Assembly: GCA_045540115.1 (NCBI GenBank)
Contig: JAZQGR010000118.1
Span: forward strand, 1-7,542
DNA: 7,542 bases
Direction: 5' to 3'
From: Colimorpha_A sp045540115
GTDB taxonomy: Bacteria; Bacillota; Clostridia; Oscillospirales; CAG-272
The position numbers and the translations under genes are program-made. Shown piece after piece: positions 1-5,211 of this stretch (the first letter of the stretch is position 1; the number at the start of each line of letters is the position of its first letter). Under the pieces are notes generated by a model. That model ran no database searches. It was not told where the DNA came from and saw only the letters and a program-made list of their open reading frames with translations.

Positions 1-2147
1 TACTCCGTTCTCAAAGACTTTTCAAAAGTCTCTGTCCAGTCCAATGCATAGCCGGCTTCAATAGAAACCTTCGGGCCTTCATCCGCGCCGAACTCACCTA
101 CGTATCCCACGCTGAAGGATACCTCGTTAGAAGAAGATTGACTCAACTCATAGCTCTCGATCAAGCGATATTCGGTCTCGTTATTTCCCGAATCGGAAAT
201 ATCCGAGAAGTAAGGTGCCGCCTGCAGGACAGCCTTGACATCGGGGTCGGTATAGGCATATTCCGGTCCTCTGTACTTCGCCAGAATACCGTCATAGTCC
301 CGGTCAACAGCAATCACGAGATAGTTTGCATGGTTCGGTGCATCCGTATCCACATAAGCGCCGTCATGAATTTCGTAACTCGAAGCCACTCCGAACTCGG
401 TGATTTCACCGTTTACGATTTTGTCGCTATAATCTTTACCACGCAGATATCCGGTAACCAAATGGCTGCCACTGGTGCCCGAATGCCCTAACGCATAGGT
501 AAAGATAAGTTGTTCTCTGCCTGCGTCATTTCCGTCAAAGTTGCCGACTGCAATGGAATTAAAGCTCAAACGGCTGAGAGTATTGCTATCCGCATAGTCA
601 TCACCGGAGTCAAAATAGGTTCCACTGGTTAATTTGATTGGAGCTGTATCCGCTGTAACTGCGCTGCAATCGTAAAGGGAGCCGTTGACAAATACATACT
701 CTTTCGCCGCGTGTCCGTTAATTGCAACCGCCTCGACTGCAAGCTTCTGCCAAACACAGTCAGCAGCGAAATAACCGTCATACGTCCAGCCGTTGGAGGA
801 TACGCTTCTGCCAAAGGTCTTGGTAAAGCCACTTCCCGTGTTGGTCATAAGGCCCATATAAAAATAGTCGGCATCCATATCAAGGTAGCCGTCCAGCTGC
901 CACTTAGATTCACGGTTATATACCGAAAACTTACCAAGCATACCAGCAAGGAAAAGGTCGATATCACCGTCGCCGTCCAGGTCACCGCTTGTCAAAGCAC
1001 CAGCAACAGGAAGTTCATACCTGGTTTTATCTTCATTCATTGTATCGTAGAAGTTAATTGTCTGTGCAGCTGCCCGGTTTACAATAGCACCGGCATTTTC
1101 TGCTCCGTAGGCAATTTTAACCATATGTCTGTAATAGTCTCTGGTCGTGTCATTTATCGGGACACTATTACAATAGGAGAAAACTGCAATATCGTCGATT
1201 CCATCCTGGTTAAAATCGTTTACGGTCATAGAAACGCCCAGCTTTGTGCGCAGGTTGTAGGCTTCGTTTTCGTCATCCACACGGGTATGGGCTTTACTGC
1301 CATTTCCGTATGCATAACGATTGACATACTGAGTCATCAGCAGATCGTATCCTTCGCCTGCCTTGGTAAGCTTCATCCCACTGGACTGATAATTCCATTC
1401 TTGAATCACGCAGCCTCGGTCTGTCTGATTTAAACCCGCACCGGTGGTTTTATCAACGTTGTTATACAGATCCTGCGGTGTATATATTACAATGCTCTCT
1501 TTTCCGTCACCGTTAAAGTCTCCAGCAACGATATCGAGGACACTTCGTGTTTGGTGGGTGTTAACCACAAGATTATTACCATCGTACAGCGCGTCAAATA
1601 CACCGATCTGAACACGATCGGAAGAACCCGAAGCTGCTTTGGTGTCTACTACCCAAAGGTAGCCTTTACCCTTCTGAAGGCCGACAAATGCCACATGATC
1701 CTTTCTGCCGGTGCCATTGGGGTCAAAAGCAACCGCCTGAACAAGATCATAACTTGACGCAGTGAAAGTGCCGTTGGAAGATGCCAGACCTCTTGCAACA
1801 TTATAGAGATCATCATCACTATCCATTTCATAGTATGAATTCTGCTTCAAGCCGCTGGTGTAGGTTCTAAGCACCATAAGCTCGTTCTGCTCTACCATCA
1901 GGAACGGCACGCCGATTCCATAACCGTAGGGGTTGGTGGTCGTTGAAAATCCATCCGGAGTTACGTCGTTATTCATCAGATCAAAATCCGAGATATTCGA
2001 GCCTCCGGTGCCTGTGTTTTGGATGGGATCGGCATCTGCCGCCAGCACCGACAACGGCAGTGTGCCGACGAAGATGATCAGCGACAGCAGTGCGCAGGCA
2101 ACACGCACCGTTATGCTTTTCCGATCAAATAGTTTCCTTGCTTTCAT
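1..2147 (-). CDS. Secreted FG-GAP/VCBS beta-propeller protein, 3' end missing
   Basis: An uninterrupted minus-strand frame runs from the ATG at 2147-2145 off the left edge: 715 codons plus two bases, no stop. The start is set by GGAGG eight bases upstream. Residues 1-36 form a Sec signal peptide: basic start (MKARKLFDRK), hydrophobic core at about 17-34, likely cleavage after SVLA36. There is no lipobox. Calcium-loop motifs of the FG-GAP/VCBS type occur at 210 (DFNGDG), 311 (DFNQDGIDD), 389 (DLDGDGDID) and 536 (NFDGND), with a weaker one near 615 (DRDYDG). This fits an integrin-alpha-like propeller that is extracellular and may bind a ligand or glycan. From about 660 the sequence changes to Ser/Thr-rich alternating strands (SFSVGYVGEF, then SIEAGYALDWTETFEKS), faintly like aerolysin-type stems. 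The full protein must be longer, and the C-terminus may carry anchors or further domains. No enzyme signature is visible. The ORF and exported propeller are well supported; the exact role is unknown. Confidence 0.9.
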   Translation of the reverse strand, partial: MKARKLFDRKSITVRVACALLSLIIFVGTLPLSVLAADADPIQNTGTGGSNISDFDLMNNDVTPDGFSTTTNPYGYGIGVPFLMVEQNELMVLRTYTSGLKQNSYYEMDSDDDLYNVARGLASSNGTFTASSYDLVQAVAFDPNGTGRKDHVAFVGLQKGKGYLWVVDTKAASGSSDRVQIGVFDALYDGNNLVVNTHQTRSVLDIVAGDFNGDGKESIVIYTPQDLYNNVDKTTGAGLNQTDRGCVIQEWNYQSSGMKLTKAGEGYDLLMTQYVNRYAYGNGSKAHTRVDDENEAYNLRTKLGVSMTVNDFNQDGIDDIAVFSYCNSVPINDTTRDYYRHMVKIAYGAENAGAIVNRAAAQTINFYDTMNEDKTRYELPVAGALTSGDLDGDGDIDLFLAGMLGKFSVYNRESKWQLDGYLDMDADYFYMGLMTNTGSGFTKTFGRSVSSNGWTYDGYFAADCVWQKLAVEAVAINGHAAKEYVFVNGSLYDCSAVTADTAPIKLTSGTYFDSGDDYADSNTLSRLSFNSIAVGNFDGNDAGREQLIFTYALGHSGTSGSHLVTGYLRGKDYSDKIVNGEITEFGVASSYEIHDGAYVDTDAPNHANYLVIAVDRDYDGILAKYRGPEYAYTDPDVKAVLQAAPYFSDISDSGNNETEYRLIESYELSQSSSNEVSFSVGYVGEFGADEGPKVSIEAGYALDWTETFEKSLRTE

Positions 2148-2178
2148 TACGTTTTCCTCCCGGTTTCAATTAACTATT

Positions 2179-2188
2179 GATTGCAATC
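2179..2188. repeat. 10-bp perfect palindrome in the FG-GAP gene leader
   Basis: GATTGCAATC is a perfect 10-bp palindrome between the putative -10 (2222-2227) and the start codon of the minus-strand FG-GAP gene. It would lie in the 5' leader, about 32 bases before the ATG. It could be a small operator or chance; it is too short and lacks a loop to be a terminator. Confidence 0.3.
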
Positions 2189-2221
2189 GAGAATAAAGTT
2201 ATCCCATATACTCTTGTAATT

Positions 2222-2227
2222 ATTATA
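2222..2227 (-). promoter_or_regulatory. Candidate -10 element of the FG-GAP gene, no clear -35
   Basis: On the minus strand a perfect TATAAT lies 74 bases before the FG-GAP start codon. The hexamer 17 bases further upstream is GACCGA, which matches TTGACA at one position only; spacings of 16 and 18 are no better. There is also no TGn extension. A perfect -10 without a -35 suggests a promoter that needs an activator, but the start site is inferred, not shown. Confidence 0.5.
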
Positions 2228-2255
2228 CTATAAACGGCTCCAAATCGGTCGTGCG

Positions 2256-2291
2256 AGTTACGCCAAAAAGCCGCATTTTACGACAAGTTAC
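2256..2291. promoter_or_regulatory. Three helically spaced TTAC elements in the divergent promoter region
   Basis: On the plus strand TTAC occurs at 2258, 2278 and 2288, so the starts are 20 and 10 bases apart, close to two turns and one turn of the helix. The first and last are extended to AGTTAC (2256-2261 and 2286-2291), and the first two to TTACG. They would sit about 40 to 75 bases upstream of the inferred minus-strand start and just upstream of the plus-strand -35. LytTR regulators bind paired short direct repeats about two turns apart, so an operator is possible. The match to published LytTR consensus sites is poor. Confidence 0.3.
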
Positions 2292-2301
2292 AATTTCACT
2301 G

Positions 2302-2329
2302 TTGGAAATCGACTTTTTTATGGTATAAT
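2302..2329 (+). promoter_or_regulatory. Sigma-A type promoter of the histidine kinase gene
   Basis: TTGGAA (2302-2307) and TATAAT (2324-2329) are separated by 16 bases. TGG directly before the -10 gives an extended -10 (TGnTATAAT). The predicted start near 2336 leaves a leader of about 27 bases that contains the AGGAGG at 2351-2356. It looks strong and could work without an activator. Confidence 0.75.
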
Positions 2330-2362
2330 GGAAGCAATGAGAAAGCAAAAAGGAGGGCAACG

Positions 2363-4048
2363 ATGAAACGCCTAAAATATGCACTTTGTATCGGTAGTCT
2401 GATCCTTGTCAGTATCGCCGTGTTGCTGTTTTTGAACGTCTTCACTTCCGATGCGGACAAGACGATGGCATTTATCGACTTTGATAGCTATGCTGTCAAA
2501 AACGAAGACGGAACCACGACGCAAATGACGATGGATGAGTTTTATTCCATCGTTCCCGAAAAGGACCAGGTATTTGTTTTTACCGCTACCGTAACGGAGG
2601 ATAACTACGACGACTATATCCAGTTCACTCCGACCGGTATGGATATCCGGGTACTGCTCGGAGATACGGAGGTCTATCATTCCGATTCCAATCTGCCGGA
2701 GGATACCATAGACCAGATCACCTCCCGCATTCCCATTCGTGGAATGGAACTGCCGCTAACCGTCACAATGGAATGCCGTCATCTCGGCGGCGCCAATACC
2801 GTTTTCCCGCCGATGCTTTTTGCCACCTCGGATATGACCGAGATGCTCCCCAATCTTGCGTGGGGACACAGGGGCGGCATTCCCACCGGAGCTTTTGCAG
2901 TGATCTTCCTGGTATTGCTCGCTCTTTTCCTATATAGCATTATCGAGGGTAAGCCTCGCTACAGCATGATCGCCCTGGTCGTAGCCTCCGCAATTTTGAT
3001 GGTGCGCGGCATTTGCGCCGAAAGCGGATATCCTTTCCTACCCGAGTGGATGATCACGGTGTTTACACGTACCGAGCTGCTGTGGTTCCTGTTCGCCGCA
3101 TTTATTACGTACCTTGCCCTTAACTATAAAAAGATTAAGCTCATCGGCTGGTGTGCCCTCGGCAGTGTAGCGATTTTCGCCGGAACCTATTTCGTATCTC
3201 TTGCCACAGGCGGGAGTTTTGCTATGCTGGTAAAAGGCTTTATCAACAGCCTGATCGAGTTTGGTGATTATACAATTCCCTTGCTGTGGATCAATTTCCT
3301 GCTTCAATTCATCTGCCTGTTTGTCGCAGGCATCACCACCGTGCGCTCGGTATCCGAGCACATCGCCAGAGAGCAAGCCTTTGAACTGAAGGCCGAGCTT
3401 GCTATGGAAAACTACCGTGTGATTGAGGAACAGTCCAAGCATGATGCTGTTGTACGCCACGAATTCAAAAATCACATTTCGGCAATCAAGCTGATGCTTG
3501 AGCAGGACAAGACAGCAGATGCACTTGAGTATCTAACTGAGCTTGAAGGCCGTAGCCATTCCACCGCAAAATTTACAGGCAACTTTGCCATCAATGCAAT
3601 TTTGCAAAATGCTGCTGCCCGAGCCGAAGAGCTGGGCTTCCGAATCGAAGCCTATGCCAGAGCCGAGGAAGAGCTTGCCATCCCCGAAAGTGATCTGTGC
3701 GGTCTGCTTTTCAACCTGCTGGATAATGCCTTTGAAGCTCTTGAGCATATAGAGGATATAAACAAACGTAAACTGAATATCCGCATCAAGCAGCGTGGCG
3801 ATGCGCTTGGAATCTACTGTGAAAACACCTATGCGGTTGCTCCCGAATTTGACCATAACGGAAAGCTTGTATCCAAGAAGCGCGAGAAAGGTCACGGACT
3901 CGGCGTTACGCAGATGGAGCGTATTGCAATAAAGTACAAGGGCAAACTGGATTTCTCCTATTCCGATGATCTGTTTATTGCCCAAACGGTTTTGTTCCTG
4001 CCTCACAAAAAACGCAAAAAAGCACCGCAGGAAGCTGCAACAGAATAA
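2363..4048 (+). CDS. Membrane sensor histidine kinase, GHKL type (AgrC/HPK10-like)
   Basis: A 561-residue sensor kinase that should phosphorylate the LytTR regulator encoded convergently at 4090-4803. The start is set by AGGAGG six bases upstream. Residues 8-26 form a first membrane helix. About 27-170 is an outward-facing domain with beta-strand character (IQFTPTGMDIRVLLGDTEVYH), resembling the N-terminal sensing domains of 7TM-type kinases. About six hydrophobic spans follow between 175 and 327 (175-195, 199-217, 229-252, 259-281, 286-300, 304-327; limits approximate). A helical linker (330-362) leads to the H box RHEFKNH with phospho-acceptor His366. The N box is NLLDNAFEAL at 451-460 and the G box GHGLGV at 510-515. 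HPK10 kinases usually read RHDxxNH; here the acid is Glu367. The C-terminus is lysine-rich. Kinase class is certain from the motifs; the ligand is unknown. Its partner lies tail-to-tail rather than in the same operon, which is uncommon. Confidence 0.95.
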   Translation: MKRLKYALCIGSLILVSIAVLLFLNVFTSDADKTMAFIDFDSYAVKNEDGTTTQMTMDEFYSIVPEKDQVFVFTATVTEDNYDDYIQFTPTGMDIRVLLGDTEVYHSDSNLPEDTIDQITSRIPIRGMELPLTVTMECRHLGGANTVFPPMLFATSDMTEMLPNLAWGHRGGIPTGAFAVIFLVLLALFLYSIIEGKPRYSMIALVVASAILMVRGICAESGYPFLPEWMITVFTRTELLWFLFAAFITYLALNYKKIKLIGWCALGSVAIFAGTYFVSLATGGSFAMLVKGFINSLIEFGDYTIPLLWINFLLQFICLFVAGITTVRSVSEHIAREQAFELKAELAMENYRVIEEQSKHDAVVRHEFKNHISAIKLMLEQDKTADALEYLTELEGRSHSTAKFTGNFAINAILQNAAARAEELGFRIEAYARAEEELAIPESDLCGLLFNLLDNAFEALEHIEDINKRKLNIRIKQRGDALGIYCENTYAVAPEFDHNGKLVSKKREKGHGLGVTQMERIAIKYKGKLDFSYSDDLFIAQTVLFLPHKKRKKAPQEAATE

Positions 4049-4053
4049 AAAAT

Positions 4054-4091
4054 GAGGATCGTTCTCCTGGTGGGAACGATCCTCTGTTTTT
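4054..4091. terminator. Bidirectional intrinsic terminator between kinase and regulator genes
   Basis: GAGGATCGTTC (4054-4064) pairs perfectly with GAACGATCCTC (4074-4084), an 11-bp stem with a 9-base loop. On the plus strand TGTTTTT follows; on the minus strand the other side reads ATTTTTTATTC. It can therefore stop transcription from both converging genes. It ends within the stop codon region of the regulator gene. Confidence 0.9.
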
Positions 4092-4803
4092 ATGAAAGAT
4101 ATGTATTAAAATATCGGAGATAGGCGGTGGCAAAGCGGTCGCTGTAGGTGCGGGATATGGGAAGTGTGATGCCGCCACGCAAAACCACCTCTGACTTGCC
4201 AACCTCTCTGACGTATTCCAGGTTCACAAGATAACTGGCGTGGCACCGCTGAAATTGATTCGGAAGCAATGCTTCCACCTCGGAGAGCGTCATGCGAAGC
4301 TCCTGGGAATCATTTTCCTTGCGGATGAAAATGTTGTGGTTACGGCTCTCGATATAGTAGATCTCCTTCGTGGGAAGAGCCACAACCTTTCTTCCGTAGT
4401 TAAGAGTAACGGTCTTGGGAAGCGCTCTGCGCTTCAGGTCGATTTTGATCGCTTCGGTCAGCCGTGTGCGGTCAACCGGCTTGATCAAAAAGTGAATAGG
4501 ATGTGCATCGTAGCCTTCCTCTGCAAAATCACGGCAGCTTGTCATAAAGACGATGCCGATCTCAGAGTTGCGGGCGTACATTTCCTTTGCCAAGGTAAGT
4601 CCGCTCTTTTCCTCCAGCTGGATATCCAGTATCAGCAGATGAAAGGGATCTCCTTCCTCGTCCAGGACGGCCTCGACCGCCTCAGCAGAGCTGAACAGAG
4701 AGATATCATGCTGTACCTCCAGCTCGTTTAATATATCTTCACAGAGAGCACGGGTGCTCTCCAGTATAACCGGCTCGTCCTCGCATATGGCGACCTTATA
4801 CAT
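4090..4803 (-). CDS. LytTR-family response regulator
   Basis: A 237-residue cytoplasmic DNA-binding regulator of the AgrA/LytR class. Receiver domain about 1-122: acidic pair Glu8-Asp9, phospho-acceptor Asp60 in LLILDIQL, Thr88 in FMTS, and the conserved Lys108-Pro109 (LIKPVD). LytTR DNA-binding domain about 130-237, with the typical IYYIESRNHNIFI strand (148-160), the FQRCHASYLVNLEYV segment (184-198) and LPISRTY (214-220). Length and domain order are normal for the family and all key residues are present. The start is preceded by AAGGACGGTGAT, a near match to the full anti-Shine-Dalgarno complement with one extra base. The gene is convergent with the kinase, whose stop lies 41 bases away, and has its own strong promoter. 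The two are probably cognate (by adjacency and family pairing), with possible targets at the divergent FG-GAP/kinase promoters. Confidence 0.95.
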   Translation of the reverse strand: MYKVAICEDEPVILESTRALCEDILNELEVQHDISLFSSAEAVEAVLDEEGDPFHLLILDIQLEEKSGLTLAKEMYARNSEIGIVFMTSCRDFAEEGYDAHPIHFLIKPVDRTRLTEAIKIDLKRRALPKTVTLNYGRKVVALPTKEIYYIESRNHNIFIRKENDSQELRMTLSEVEALLPNQFQRCHASYLVNLEYVREVGKSEVVLRGGITLPISRTYSDRFATAYLRYFNTYLS

Positions 4804-4836
4804 CCTATCACCGTCCTTTTGTTCCGTACTTTTCTT

Positions 4837-4865
4837 ATTATACGCCTTTTTTGTGAATTTTTCAA
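4837..4865 (-). promoter_or_regulatory. Sigma-A type promoter of the LytTR regulator gene
   Basis: On the minus strand TTGAAA (4865-4860) and TATAAT (4842-4837) are 17 bases apart, a near-perfect consensus. The predicted start near 4830 gives a leader of about 27 bases. It implies steady expression of the regulator independent of the kinase gene. Confidence 0.8.
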
Positions 4866-4887
4866 GATAATCAGATTGTCATTGGGT

Positions 4888-4920
4888 AGGCGGTGGCGGA
4901 ATAGGTTTCCGTCACCGCCT
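4888..4920. other. Strong hairpin upstream of the regulator promoter, possible terminator
   Basis: AGGCGGTGGCGGAA (4888-4901) pairs with TTCCGTCACCGCCT (4907-4920) through 14 positions, one a G-T wobble, around a 5-base loop TAGGT. Downstream on the plus strand is TTTGGGTTTGG, only moderately T-rich; on the minus strand there is no T-run. It may end minus-strand transcription coming from the right, or be a structured remnant. I see no gene between 4866 and 4986; a second, imperfect inverted repeat around CTGCGCAG at about 4953-4960 is weaker. Confidence 0.55.
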
Positions 4921-4986
4921 TTGGGTTTGGTTGAGTCTGTGCGTACAAAGGGCTGCGCAGGCTCTTTTAATTTAGTTTCGGTTGTT

Positions 4987-5210
4987 TTACTCTGTTGCTG
5001 AGAATTTCACTTCTTTCCAAGTGAAGCCTGCCCACGCAACGTTTGTACCTGCCGTTGCTTTCAGATCGCCCTCGGCGTTTGCCTGATCGGGATGCAGCGT
5101 GAGGGTAATGCCCGAAGAAAGGGTTTCACCTGCAAACAGATTTACATTTACTTTTAGGGGATTTATATCTTACTTTCAAGATAGATTTCCGCATCAAAGG
5201 TGTACCTTTC
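4987..5210 (-). pseudogene. Frameshifted C-terminal remnant of a beta-rich extracellular protein
   Basis: Directly behind the stop of the lipoprotein gene, protein-like sequence continues in two frames. From 5210 one frame reads ERYTFDAEIYLESKI and stops at 5165-5163. An overlapping frame, open from 5169 to the TAA at 4989-4987, gives 60 residues beginning DINPLKVNVNLFAGE and ending WAGFTWKEVKFSATE. Restoring one G near 5169 (AAGAT to AAGGAT) would join them as YLESKDINPL. Neither part has a start codon with a ribosome binding site, so the N-terminus is lost. The alternating strands and the closing W-x-x-V-x-F-x-A pattern resemble a jelly-roll, CBM4/9-like domain; this is inference. The family and the phylum of origin are not established. 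A sequencing error could produce the frameshift but not the missing 5' part. Confidence 0.55.
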
Positions 5211-5211
5211 A

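Noticed and set aside
711..1433. 240-codon open frame on the plus strand
   Set aside because: It is antisense to the FG-GAP gene, which has a signal peptide, ribosome binding site and calcium-loop motifs. The plus-strand product has no domain character and no convincing ribosome binding site.
3038..4006. Two long minus-strand open frames (145 and 157 codons) opposite the kinase
   Set aside because: They lie over the membrane and catalytic regions of the kinase, whose H, N and G boxes are intact; the opposite frames look like complements of its codons.
4240..4731. 163-codon plus-strand frame opposite the LytTR regulator
   Set aside because: The minus strand encodes a complete receiver plus LytTR protein; the plus-strand product has no recognisable features.
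4939..4975. Imperfect inverted repeat around CTGCGCAG followed by CTCTTTTAATTT, considered as a plus-strand terminator
   Set aside because: The arms pair with several mismatches and no plus-strand gene ends here, so it is not listed as a terminator.
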